Shown here one piece after another: positions 15,652-24,910 of a stretch of 64,000 bases of DNA (its first letter is position 1; each line of letters starts with the position of its first letter). A program made the position numbers and the translations under genes. Below the pieces are notes generated by a model. It was not told the origin of the DNA, searched no databases, and saw nothing but the letters and a program-made list of their open reading frames with translations. The stretch comes from Candidatus Poribacteria bacterium (GTDB taxonomy: Bacteria > Poribacteria > WGA-4E > WGA-3G), in contig JAPOZO010000024.1 of the NCBI GenBank assembly GCA_026706025.1, positions 1-64,000 on the forward strand. The letters are read 5' to 3'.

Positions 15652-18045
15652 ATGAAGCCAAAATTCTTTATAGTTCTGGTTATATTCATCACTATGCCAC
15701 TGTCCATTTTTGCGCAAACCGGTGATGTCCAAGGAACCGTCTATCAACAAAGCACTGGAAAACCACTCGCGGGTGCTGACGTTCACATTATCAAAACCGA
15801 CCAGCACCAAAAAACCGATGAAAACGGGGGTTTTCGCTTTACAGAGCTCCCTGAAGGGACTTATGTTTTTATCATAACGCACCCCTCAGAAGCGACATCA
15901 ACAAAAGTCCCCATAGGCATCAACAGTGGCGATACGACCGAAGTTAAGATACACCTCGGCGCAGCCTTTAAACTTGAGACAGTCGTAGTGGAAGGGAAAC
16001 GTCCCCCACCGACGGTGAGCCGCACGGAAATCCGTGGTAGTGAACTGCTACGCATTCCCGGCACCACCAACGATGCACTCAAAGGATTAACAACGCTCCC
16101 AAGCATCGGTATCCCAAACGACTACTTCGGCATCCTCTATATTCGCGGCAGTGGTCCCGGGGACACGCTTTACTATTTTGACAGAACGCCGCTCGGTTAC
16201 CCGTTCCACTATGGTGGACTTGCTTCCACTGTTAGTACCCACATCATTGACAACGTCCGTATCTATGCCGGTGGTTACGGTGCTGAATTCGGATTAGATT
16301 CACAAACTGTGCTTGACCTCCTCTCCCGATCCGAAACTGATGGGCAGACGCTAAGCGGTAAGCTTAACCTTAACGTCCTCTATTCTGAGGGAATGCTTGA
16401 AGGTAGGATTGGAAATAAAGGCTACTTTTATGCCGCAGGCAGACGGAGTTATCTGGATCTCATTGCGAAACCGATTATTGAATGGCGGACAGAACAGAAG
16501 TTTCAGCTTCCGTACTTCTCAGATTATCAGTTTAAATTGGCTTATGAACTTACAAGGAAACATCACCTCACATTTAACGTCTTTGGCACAAACGATCACT
16601 TTAATATTATATCTGTTACAGAAGGAGCGACTGATTTTTCTGCCTACTTTAGAAACGGTTTTGAAGCACAAGGCGTTCATCTCCGGTCCGAGTTCATTGA
16701 AAATTTGACCTCTCATTTTTCTTTTACCCGTGCCTTCACTTTTCTCAATATGGACTTCAGCGGAGTTCTCGTCCGATCTTTTTCAGAAGATATCGGTACG
16801 GAATTAGAATCAGAATTTATATCCGAAAAGTCCACGTACGACAACATAAGGGCTAATGTTCCTGTTTATACACTCCGCGAAGATATATCCTACAAACTGA
16901 CATCTAAGTTTCAACTTGAATCGGGGTTTCTTTTCACATTCAGTCCGGCAAATAGTTTTGAAGACCGGGGCATACGCTATAAAGTGCTCATCGATTCAGA
17001 TGTGGCTTCCATGTTGAATGAAGATGCGGAATTATTAACTCACGACAATCGGACTTACCAAGTTGTTCGTTTTAAAGCAGCTTATGATGAATTCTGGTAC
17101 GATTTCCAACGCTCAGAAGGGTATATCCAGGGACGATATGATCCGCTTTCGTTTCTTTCATTCGCGCTCGGGGTCCGACTCGACTATTTCAATCTTACCA
17201 AGGAACTCTCTGTTCAACCGCGTAGCAGCGTAAGCGTAAAGTTGCCGAATAACGCGATACTCCGCTTTGCTTACGGAAGTTATGAACAGAGTCCGTTGGC
17301 GTATCAGGTACTTGCGGAGAATGGAAACAGAGACTTAAAATCGAGTCTGGCGCGGCATTATATTATGGAGTTTGAACACCGACTCTCATCACAGACAGAG
17401 TTGAAGTTTGCGACCTACTACAAAAGTCTACTTGACCTGGTAACAACAAATGTAGTTGAATTCACTAATGATTTCGGCTTGCAAACGACAGTTAGTTACC
17501 ATAATCAGGGGGCGGGATACATTGGGGGTGCAGAGGTGTTTCTACGACACCGCGTCAATGAAAAGTTCTTCGGTTGGTTCTCTTACGCATGGACATATCG
17601 AGAGCATCGCACACATCCTGACGCGCCTTATGAGCCCTATATCTTTGATAACACCCACATTATCAGTATTGTCGGTAATTATAACATCAGTCCAACTTTA
17701 GAGATTGGTGCGAAGTGGCAGTGTTCAAGCGGGACAGCAGGCGCGCATGTGAGCGAAATTCTTCTCATTCAAGATCCGATGACACGTGGCATGCAACCGA
17801 TTTTCACTGATGTTCAGGACGCAGATGAAATATCTTTGGCATCATTACCCTCCTATCACCGATTAGATATACGTGTGAGCAAAACATGGCATCGTAAAGG
17901 GTGGCAAATGAGTGGATTTCTCGAGATTCTGAATGTCTACAATCGTAAAAATATTATCAAGCTCTATAATCCTGCGGGTGACGATGTACAGGAGGCACCC
18001 CAGCTTCCCATCATCCCCTACATCGGCTTAACAATCGAGTTCTGA
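15652..18045 (+). CDS. TonB-dependent receptor with N-terminal carboxypeptidase-regulatory-like domain, copy 1
   Basis: A 797-residue outer-membrane receptor. Signal peptide to SIFAQ (about 22). Residues 25-105 form the CarboxypepD_reg-like beta-sandwich (GDVQGTVYQQSTGKPLAGADV, GGFRFTELPEGTYVF). The plug follows (LRIPGTTNDALKGLTTLPSI, YIRGSGPGD, YFDRTPLGYPFHYGG, YAGGYGAEFGLDSQ), then a long barrel ending IPYIGLTIEF with terminal phenylalanine, the usual outer-membrane signature. The putative ribosome site GGGGG is 13 bases from the ATG; the other two copies have a similarly long spacing. It is the most divergent of three tandem paralogues. The likely role is energised uptake across the outer membrane; the substrate is unknown. 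No TonB/ExbBD genes are in the window. Confidence 0.92.
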   Translation: MKPKFFIVLVIFITMPLSIFAQTGDVQGTVYQQSTGKPLAGADVHIIKTDQHQKTDENGGFRFTELPEGTYVFIITHPSEATSTKVPIGINSGDTTEVKIHLGAAFKLETVVVEGKRPPPTVSRTEIRGSELLRIPGTTNDALKGLTTLPSIGIPNDYFGILYIRGSGPGDTLYYFDRTPLGYPFHYGGLASTVSTHIIDNVRIYAGGYGAEFGLDSQTVLDLLSRSETDGQTLSGKLNLNVLYSEGMLEGRIGNKGYFYAAGRRSYLDLIAKPIIEWRTEQKFQLPYFSDYQFKLAYELTRKHHLTFNVFGTNDHFNIISVTEGATDFSAYFRNGFEAQGVHLRSEFIENLTSHFSFTRAFTFLNMDFSGVLVRSFSEDIGTELESEFISEKSTYDNIRANVPVYTLREDISYKLTSKFQLESGFLFTFSPANSFEDRGIRYKVLIDSDVASMLNEDAELLTHDNRTYQVVRFKAAYDEFWYDFQRSEGYIQGRYDPLSFLSFALGVRLDYFNLTKELSVQPRSSVSVKLPNNAILRFAYGSYEQSPLAYQVLAENGNRDLKSSLARHYIMEFEHRLSSQTELKFATYYKSLLDLVTTNVVEFTNDFGLQTTVSYHNQGAGYIGGAEVFLRHRVNEKFFGWFSYAWTYREHRTHPDAPYEPYIFDNTHIISIVGNYNISPTLEIGAKWQCSSGTAGAHVSEILLIQDPMTRGMQPIFTDVQDADEISLASLPSYHRLDIRVSKTWHRKGWQMSGFLEILNVYNRKNIIKLYNPAGDDVQEAPQLPIIPYIGLTIEF

Positions 18046-18360
18046 ATCCAAGAATCTAATACCATTAAACCCGCTTCCACTACTGCTGGTGGGGATCCCA
18101 TCCTCGTCCTTTTCCAACCGACGGCTAACCCCATAGACACACCCGAGGCAATCTACACCCTTGGCTTTTCTGTGTTCTAACAAGAAAATAAATTTATGTC
18201 AACTAAAAATTTGAAGATTACGTTAGAAAAGGCGTTGTTGATTTTGTGTTACGGATTTGCTGACTCCGACCTATCTTTTGGCGAGTTAGAATCCGAACGC
18301 TGCCCAAAACTTATATTCACTTGAACACAATCAAACGAAATGGAGGTTAATGTTTCCATC
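18046..18360 (+). other. Spacer between receptor copies 1 and 2
   Basis: No convincing gene. The frame of receptor 1 stays open for 44 codons after its TGA (up to TAA at 18178-18180), but the other receptors also end in ...EF-stop, so readthrough is unlikely. At about 18194 the sequence TTATGTCAACTAAAAATTTGA resembles TTATGTCAACCGGAAATCCGA at about 20867 before copy 3, showing that leaders were duplicated together with the genes. Confidence 0.4.
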
Positions 18361-20778
18361 ATGGAAAAGCCATTATCTATTTTATTCTTGTTGATGCTTA
18401 CCGCTTTACCTGTCTTTGCCCAAACCGGTGATATTCAAGGAACGGTCTATCAGCGAGGCACAGAGAAACCCGTTGCAGGAGCAGATGTCCGTATTACCGA
18501 AACAAAACAGACCCAAAAAACCGATGAAAACGGTGTCTTTCGATTCACAGACCTTCCCGAAGGCACATATACGTTCGTCGTTACCCACCCACTTGAATCC
18601 ATTTCTACAAAAATTTCTGTTTCCATCAGCAGCGGGGATACCACCGAAGTTAAAATTTATTTAGGCGATGCGGTTAAATTAGAAACGATTATCGTTGAAG
18701 GCAAACGTCTCCCGCCGACGATCAGTCGCACAGAAATCCGCGGCAGCGAACTCCTGCGTATCCCCGGTGCTGCCAACGACGCACTCAAAGGACTAACGAC
18801 GCTCCCCAGTATCGGCATCCCAAACGATTACTTTGGTGTCCTCTATATCCGTGGCAGTGAACCGGGCTCCAACCTTTACTATCTCGACCGGACACCGCTC
18901 GGTTACCCATTTCATTGGGGCGGTCTGTTGTCAACCATCAGTTCAGAAACTATTGAAACAATTGACATCTACGCTGGCGGATACGGCGCGGAATTCGGGT
19001 TGGATTCGCAAGCGGTGCTTGACATCCACGCCCGCGACAGCATCGACGAACGGTTCGATGGGAAATTTAATCTCAATATTTTCTATTCTGAAGGGTTGCT
19101 CGAAGGAAGAATCGGAGAGAAAGGCTATGTTTCTGTCTCGGGACGGCGAAGTTACTTCGATCTCATCGCTGGACGGATTTATGAAAGCCAGACGGGGGAG
19201 ACACAACAGTTTCCCTATTTCTCGGATTATCAACTCAAATTCGTCTATCCACTGACTGAAAACCACAATCTCACACTTAATGCATTCGCTGCAACTGACC
19301 ATTTTCATGTTGAGACAGAGGAACAGGAAGAAGATGATGAAATGGAAATAGAGGATCCTTTTGAGTCCTCTGCCTTTTTCAAAAATGGATTTAACGGGCA
19401 AGGCATTCATCTGCATTCAAAATTCACCGAAAATCTCACATCCAATCTATCACTGACGCGTTCATTTAATTTTCTCGATATAGACTTAAATGCGATTGTC
19501 TCAGAGACTACTGTTACAGGTGAACACGGTGAACTCATCACTAAATACAAGGATTCTCTCGAGTATAACTTAAAGGTTAGTGTCCCAGTCTATACCCTTC
19601 GCGAAGACGTGTCCTACAAGCTAACACCTACGCTCCAGCTTGAACCCGGGTTTCTTCTCGCCTTCAGTCCAGCAAACAGTACGGAGCATTCCAGTTTTCC
19701 GGCATTTGAAGAAGAAGTGCCAGATGACGAGACAGTGAGCGAATTAATGCAGACGGATCCCACCAAAGTAACGTTTGACGATGATGGAACCCCGCGGATA
19801 CGCACGACTGAAACCAGAGACTACGAATTTGGACACGATTTACAACGCGCCGAAGGCTATCTACAAACACGATACGACCCGCTACCCGCGCTTTCAGTCG
19901 CACTCGGTGCCCGGGTCGATTACTTGGATGTGATAGAGCAGCTTTCCATTCAACCGCGTGGGAGTATAAGTATCAAACTTCCGATCGGTTCTAACCTCCG
20001 ATTCGCGTATGGACATTATGAGCAGAGTCCGCAACTGTCCGAGCTGCTATCAGAGAATGGGAACGCAGCGTTAAAATCAAGTCTCACACGCCACTATATC
20101 ATGGAAATAGAACACGAACTTTCATCACGCACCGAATTCAAGTTTGCTACCTACTACAAAGACATGCAGAAACTGATAACACTCGATGATGTCTCAAATT
20201 ATCTCAATCAAGGCGTTGGGTACGTCGGTGGTGCTGAATTGTTCCTACGCCACCGAGTTCCAGATAAATTCTTTGGCTGGATTTCGTATGCCTACACGCA
20301 CGCCGAGCGTCGAGAAAATCCTGATGTTACATATCAACCTTACCTTTTCGATAACACACATATCGTTAGCATTGTGGCAAACTATAACTTTAACCCAGAT
20401 TTTGAGATCGGCGCGAAGTGGCAGTATCTCAGCGGCACCGCCGAAGCACCTATCAGCTCTATCGTTCTCATCCAAGATCCGGTGACGCGCGGATTGAACC
20501 CCCTCTTCGCAAGTTTTAGCCGTGTCTTAGGTGCTAAACTGACCCCCTATCACAAGTTGGATTTACGAATAAGTCGGAAATGGAACTTCATGGGCATGAA
20601 GGTAGGCGGATTTATTGAAATTCTCAATGTATACAATCGCAAAAATACCATTGAGTTTATCCAGAATGAAGGAACATTTGAAGTACAAGGCGAGGAAGTC
20701 ACAATTGAAGAACACGAGGTCGGAACAGCGAGGCAACTTCCATTGCTGCCTTATGTTGGGTTGACGCTTGAATTTTAA
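18361..20778 (+). CDS. TonB-dependent receptor, copy 2
   Basis: An 805-residue paralogue. The ATG at 18361 is chosen over the in-frame ATG at 18340. GGAGG at 18342-18346 would serve only the former, and MEKPLSILFLLMLTALPVFAQ then aligns with the other signal peptides. Same order: regulatory-like domain (GDIQGTVYQRGTEKPVAGADV), plug (ELLRIPGAANDALKGLTTL, YIRGSEPGSNLYYLDRTPLG), barrel ending LPYVGLTLEF. The plug is almost identical to copy 3. Differences concentrate in predicted extracellular loops, such as an acidic stretch EEQEEDDEMEIEDPFESS and a loop with FEEEVPDDETVSELM. This fits uptake of related substrates with diverged specificity (inference). Confidence 0.92.
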   Translation: MEKPLSILFLLMLTALPVFAQTGDIQGTVYQRGTEKPVAGADVRITETKQTQKTDENGVFRFTDLPEGTYTFVVTHPLESISTKISVSISSGDTTEVKIYLGDAVKLETIIVEGKRLPPTISRTEIRGSELLRIPGAANDALKGLTTLPSIGIPNDYFGVLYIRGSEPGSNLYYLDRTPLGYPFHWGGLLSTISSETIETIDIYAGGYGAEFGLDSQAVLDIHARDSIDERFDGKFNLNIFYSEGLLEGRIGEKGYVSVSGRRSYFDLIAGRIYESQTGETQQFPYFSDYQLKFVYPLTENHNLTLNAFAATDHFHVETEEQEEDDEMEIEDPFESSAFFKNGFNGQGIHLHSKFTENLTSNLSLTRSFNFLDIDLNAIVSETTVTGEHGELITKYKDSLEYNLKVSVPVYTLREDVSYKLTPTLQLEPGFLLAFSPANSTEHSSFPAFEEEVPDDETVSELMQTDPTKVTFDDDGTPRIRTTETRDYEFGHDLQRAEGYLQTRYDPLPALSVALGARVDYLDVIEQLSIQPRGSISIKLPIGSNLRFAYGHYEQSPQLSELLSENGNAALKSSLTRHYIMEIEHELSSRTEFKFATYYKDMQKLITLDDVSNYLNQGVGYVGGAELFLRHRVPDKFFGWISYAYTHAERRENPDVTYQPYLFDNTHIVSIVANYNFNPDFEIGAKWQYLSGTAEAPISSIVLIQDPVTRGLNPLFASFSRVLGAKLTPYHKLDLRISRKWNFMGMKVGGFIEILNVYNRKNTIEFIQNEGTFEVQGEEVTIEEHEVGTARQLPLLPYVGLTLEF

Positions 20779-20933
20779 TCGAATCCAGGATTAAATCAAG
20801 TTATCTGTTTTTGCATTGATAAAGTGTATGTTTCACCATATTTGATGCTTTTCTACAATGAATCTTATGTCAACCGGAAATCCGATTAAACGTTAGATAA
20901 TATTAGTACAACAAGTGAGGGACTAACCACTGC

Positions 20934-23432
20934 ATGAAGTTAAAATTCGTCATAGTTCTGTTTGCATTTACTACCATGTCTACATCTGTTCTTGCGCAAA
21001 CCGGTGATATTCAGGGAACCGTTTATCAGCGAAGTACTGGGAAACCCCTCGCATCCGCTGATGTCCGTATTACCGAAACAAAACACACTCAAAAAACTGA
21101 TAAAAATGGTGTCTTCCAATTCACAGAACTCCCCGAAGGCACCTATACCTTTGTTGTTACACATCCGCTTGAAACCACACCTACCTCAATCTCGGTTGCG
21201 ATCAGCAGCGGGGATACCACCGAAATTAAAATTTACTTAGGCGAGGCAGTAAAGTTAGAAACAATTGTTGTAGAGGGGAAACGTCTTCCGCCGACGATCA
21301 GTCGCAAAGACATCCGCGGTAGTGAACTTCTACGGATTCCAGGTGCTGCCAACGACGCACTCAAAGGACTAACAACACTGCCGAGTATCGGCATTCCAAA
21401 CGATTATTTTGGGGTTCTCTATATCCGAGGTAGTGAACCGGGCTCCAACCTCTATTATCTGGATCGAACGCCGTTGGGTTATCCATTCCATTGGGGTGGC
21501 TTGCTTTCGACAATCAGCTCAGAAACTATTGAAAGAATTGACATCTACGCGGGCGGATACGGTGCTGAGTTCGGATTAGATTCGCAAGCCGTGCTTGACA
21601 TCCACGCCCGCGATAGCATCAAGGAACGATTAGATGGAAAGTTCAACCTGAATATCCTCTATTCTGAAGGGTTGCTTGAAGGTAGGATCGGAGATAACGG
21701 CTATATTTCTGTCTCTGGACGGCGAAGCTACTTTGATTTCATCGTAGGCCCGATTATTGAAAGCCAGACAGGATCAGAGCAACAATTCCCTTATTTTTCC
21801 GATTATCAGTTGAAGTTTGCTTATCCGCTCACTGAAAAGCATCATCTTACACTTAACGCATTTGCCGCAACAGACCATTTTGACTTTCAAGAGGGAGAAA
21901 TAGAAGATGATATAGACGCACACTTTGAAAGAGCTACCTTCTATTTCAAAAATGGTTTTAACGGGCAAGGCATCCACCTCCATTCAAATTTTACCGATAA
22001 TTTCACATCCAATTTTTCATTTACACGCGCCTTCAATTTCCTGAATGTAGACCTTAAAGATCCTGATGTGGTGTCTTACGAATTGGAAAACGGCGATTTT
22101 AAACTGGAGGACGGTAAATTAGTAGCGGAAGAGATCATCTACAATTCCTATGATGTGAAGGTCAAGGTGCCGGTCTACACACTCCGTGAAGATGTATCTT
22201 ATAAGTTTACATCTGCGCTTCAGTTTGAAGTGGGTTCCCTTTTATCGTTTAGTCCTGCGAATAGTTTTGAGGACAGCAATATTTATGAATATGAACCCGT
22301 CGGCGCGGATATTGAGATAAGTGTTCCGATTGTTGAGAATGGAGAGGTGATTGGAGAAAGCGTAACAAGGCGACCGGCACGCTACGAAGTAACAGAATTG
22401 GAAGAGACACACTACGAGTTTGGACACGATTTTTACCGGACCGAAGGTTATCTACAAGCACGATATGATCCATTATCTTTCCTTTCAATAGCACTTGGGA
22501 CTCGGTTAGATTACCTTAATTTAACTGAGCAACTCTCCGTTCAACCGCGCGGGAGCATAAGTCTCAAACTCCGCAGCGGTTTTAATCTTCGTTTTGCTTA
22601 CGGACATTATGAACAGAGTCCTAAACCGTATCAGATACTATCAGAGAACGGAAACGCGGATTTGAAATCGAGTCTTACACGCCACTATATCATGGAAATA
22701 GAGCATGAACTCACCTCTCAGACGGAATTTAAGTTTGCTACCTATTACAAAGGTAGCCAGAAGTTAGTAACGGAAGATGAGGCTTCAACACCTTCCGAAG
22801 CGCAACCTGCTTCTACGGGTGGGAGATTGGCAACAGAGGCACAGGTTTCAAATTATCTCAATCAAGGGGTTGGGTATGTTGGCGGGGTGGAAGTATTCCT
22901 ACGGCACCGGATTCCTGATAAATTCTTTGGATGGATCTCTTATGCCTATACGCACGCTGAACAGCGTGACTCTCCGGAGGTAGCTTACCAACCTTATCTT
23001 TTTGATAACACACATATAGTTAGCGTCGTCGCTAACTATAATTTCACCTCCAATTTTGAGATTGGGGCAAAATGGCAGTATTTGAGTGGCACCTCTGAGG
23101 TACCTATCAGTTCTCTGGTACTCATTCAAGATCCGCTGACACGAGGTTTGAATCCGTTGTTAGCGAGTCTTGACGAAGAATTAACTGCCGAATTGACACC
23201 GTATCACAAGTTAGATTTCAGAATAAGTCATAAATGGAACATTCGCGGGATGAAGATAGGTGGATTCCTTGATATTTTGAACGTATACAACCGCAAAAAT
23301 ACGATAAAATTCTCTTTTAAAGAGGCAACGATTGAAGTACAGGGAGAGCAAGTTGAAATTGAAGAATGGGAATCCGAGGAAGTTTCGCAACTTCCGCGTA
23401 TTATTTATCTTGGGCTAACCCTTGAATTTTGA
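20934..23432 (+). CDS. TonB-dependent receptor, copy 3
   Basis: An 832-residue receptor with signal peptide MKLKFVIVLFAFTTMSTSVLAQ, the same regulatory-like domain and a plug matching copy 2 nearly word for word, then a barrel ending IIYLGLTLEF. It has the longest loops of the three, including a unique stretch after GSQKLVTEDEASTPSEAQPASTG, and a segment EYEPVGADIEISVPIVENGE absent from copy 2. GAGGG is 12 bases from the ATG. It is followed by the palindrome at 23481 and the lipoprotein array, on the same strand. Outer-membrane transport is confident; the substrate is not inferable. Confidence 0.92.
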   Translation: MKLKFVIVLFAFTTMSTSVLAQTGDIQGTVYQRSTGKPLASADVRITETKHTQKTDKNGVFQFTELPEGTYTFVVTHPLETTPTSISVAISSGDTTEIKIYLGEAVKLETIVVEGKRLPPTISRKDIRGSELLRIPGAANDALKGLTTLPSIGIPNDYFGVLYIRGSEPGSNLYYLDRTPLGYPFHWGGLLSTISSETIERIDIYAGGYGAEFGLDSQAVLDIHARDSIKERLDGKFNLNILYSEGLLEGRIGDNGYISVSGRRSYFDFIVGPIIESQTGSEQQFPYFSDYQLKFAYPLTEKHHLTLNAFAATDHFDFQEGEIEDDIDAHFERATFYFKNGFNGQGIHLHSNFTDNFTSNFSFTRAFNFLNVDLKDPDVVSYELENGDFKLEDGKLVAEEIIYNSYDVKVKVPVYTLREDVSYKFTSALQFEVGSLLSFSPANSFEDSNIYEYEPVGADIEISVPIVENGEVIGESVTRRPARYEVTELEETHYEFGHDFYRTEGYLQARYDPLSFLSIALGTRLDYLNLTEQLSVQPRGSISLKLRSGFNLRFAYGHYEQSPKPYQILSENGNADLKSSLTRHYIMEIEHELTSQTEFKFATYYKGSQKLVTEDEASTPSEAQPASTGGRLATEAQVSNYLNQGVGYVGGVEVFLRHRIPDKFFGWISYAYTHAEQRDSPEVAYQPYLFDNTHIVSVVANYNFTSNFEIGAKWQYLSGTSEVPISSLVLIQDPLTRGLNPLLASLDEELTAELTPYHKLDFRISHKWNIRGMKIGGFLDILNVYNRKNTIKFSFKEATIEVQGEQVEIEEWESEEVSQLPRIIYLGLTLEF

Positions 23433-23480
23433 GGGCAGAGGTTTGTGATTTAAATGTTCCTCTGATATAATACCGCTGTA

Positions 23481-23507
23481 GTAGGGGTTAGGTGACCTAA
23501 CCCCTAC
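23481..23507. repeat. 27-nt perfect palindrome, copy 2
   Basis: GTAGGGGTTAGGT and ACCTAACCCCTAC flank one central base. It has the same 13-1-13 architecture and outer arms as 14410-14436; the differing positions are compensated on both arms, which fits selection for pairing. It lies between receptor 3 and the lipoprotein array. Confidence 0.8.
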
Positions 23508-23542
23508 AAAAGAAGCGTAAGCGGACGACAAAAGGAGTAGGT

Positions 23543-24172
23543 ATGAAAATCTGGATTATTTGTGGTATCTGTGTTCTGATGCTTGCTGGCTGCGCAACTG
23601 TTGAGTCCCAAAAGATGCGAGCGGAACGGGATCAACTCCTCAAGAATTATGAAGACCTCCGCGAGGAGAACAGTGAACTGAAGGTAAAAGATAGTATAAT
23701 CAATACAGCCCTCGGAAAGTGGAGATTTCTGAACCTTGAAATGGCGGAGAGCGCTGTTACCCAAGAGGTTGCGGAAGCCAAAGCTGCGCTTTACGCCCTT
23801 GAATTGAGAAATCTCACACTTGAATTCTTTGAGGAAAAAGGTATCTACTATTACCGAGGCAAAAAAGGCGGTACAGAGGTCTTCGGTCAATGGACTGTGA
23901 TTACGATTCGGTACGGCGATGAACCCTTCCCGTTTATCCGGTTCATCAGGCGCGCCGGTCCAGAGGTGGAAAAATTGCTTTTCGCAGCAACTGAGGATGG
24001 CAGGGCACTTGGATTGTCGAGCGCGCCGGGATTGGATGCAGCGAGGGATATGAGTATTTCAGTTACACCTGACAGACTATACCTCACAATGCACGGTAAG
24101 ATGCAATCAGGACCCAGTGGTTGGGTACAGAGCGGTGGTGTGCGATGTTATTTTGAGAGGGTTGAGGAATGA
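23543..24172 (+). CDS. Lipoprotein of an unrecognised paralogous family, member 1
   Basis: A 209-residue lipoprotein with lipobox LAGC and lipidated Cys17 (MKIWIICGICVLMLAGC). After a short charged, probably helical region (QKMRAERDQLLKNYEDLREEN) come the family hallmarks: LGKWRFLNLEMAE, an AKAALYALELRNLTLEFFEEKGIYYYRG block, GQWTVITIRYGDEPFPFIRFIRRAGPEVEKLLF, and the closing GWVQSGGVRCYFERVEE. AGGAG is well placed before the ATG. Its stop overlaps the start of member 2 (ATGA). Four more paralogues follow. No characterised family is recognised. A beta-rich lipocalin-like or copper-resistance-like fold is possible, but that is speculation. Confidence 0.85.
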   Translation: MKIWIICGICVLMLAGCATVESQKMRAERDQLLKNYEDLREENSELKVKDSIINTALGKWRFLNLEMAESAVTQEVAEAKAALYALELRNLTLEFFEEKGIYYYRGKKGGTEVFGQWTVITIRYGDEPFPFIRFIRRAGPEVEKLLFAATEDGRALGLSSAPGLDAARDMSISVTPDRLYLTMHGKMQSGPSGWVQSGGVRCYFERVEE

Positions 24173-24777
24173 AAATATTAGGTATCTTTGGTTTGATTAT
24201 ACTGGTTTTCGTAGGCTGTGCCTCTGTGGAATACCAGCAGATGCAGAACGAGCGGGAACGACTTCGCGCGGCTTATGAGGAAGCGCGGGTAAAGAATGAT
24301 AGAGGGAGCGTCAAGAACAGGGTTGCGGGCGAAGTGCTTGGCACATGGCAGTTCCTTGGTATAGAGGTCTTAGAAAGCGATTTGAGTAATGAAATTGTGC
24401 GCGCTGCTGCTGCACTCGATGAAGCGAGTCGTAAAAACTTGACGATCCGATTTTTTGAACAGAATGGCATGCGTTTTTACGAGGGTAACAACGGTAGTAT
24501 TCGGGTTACCGGTAAATTCTCGATCTACGTTGAACGGATCGCTGAGATTCTATATCCAGAGCTTGGCATGAATCAGAGCTCAGGCATTAGGCCTGGGGAG
24601 TTTTTATTCAATCATCCGGGAGTATTCGGTGGTCCGCCCGGATCATCCAATGTTTTAATTTCTGTGCAGGGGAATCAACTTCATCTGACATTAGGCGCGG
24701 GGGTATCGCCGTCTCCGACACCTGATGGATGGGTCCAGAGCGACGGCATCAGGTATTCATTCAAACGGATTAAATAA
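24169..24777 (+). CDS. Lipoprotein of the same family, member 2
   Basis: A 202-residue lipoprotein overlapping member 1 by four bases, so probably translationally coupled. Lipobox FVGC, Cys17. It retains LGTWQFLGIEVLESD, EASRKNLTIRFFEQNGMRFYEGNNG, TGKFSIYVERIAEIL and the closing GWVQSDGIRYSFKRIK. It is the most diverged in the middle, where the usual RYGD..PFIRF..RTGPE block is replaced by a glycine/proline-rich stretch (GVFGGPPGSSN), and it lacks the usual cysteine near the C-terminus (RY for RC). Function unknown. Confidence 0.82.
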   Translation: MKILGIFGLIILVFVGCASVEYQQMQNERERLRAAYEEARVKNDRGSVKNRVAGEVLGTWQFLGIEVLESDLSNEIVRAAAALDEASRKNLTIRFFEQNGMRFYEGNNGSIRVTGKFSIYVERIAEILYPELGMNQSSGIRPGEFLFNHPGVFGGPPGSSNVLISVQGNQLHLTLGAGVSPSPTPDGWVQSDGIRYSFKRIK

Positions 24778-24910
24778 GACTGTAGAGGCTTTTTCTTGTA
24801 GGACGGGTTTGAATCTTAGATTACCTGAAGACTTCTTTAGACTTCATTTAACCGTGAACCTGCTGTCAGGGCACTTGCACTTGAACGGACTCATATTAAG
24901 GAGGGGAAAC

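Noticed and set aside
18046-18180. A separate small gene after receptor 1
   Set aside because: No start codon or ribosome site; only an open continuation of the upstream frame.
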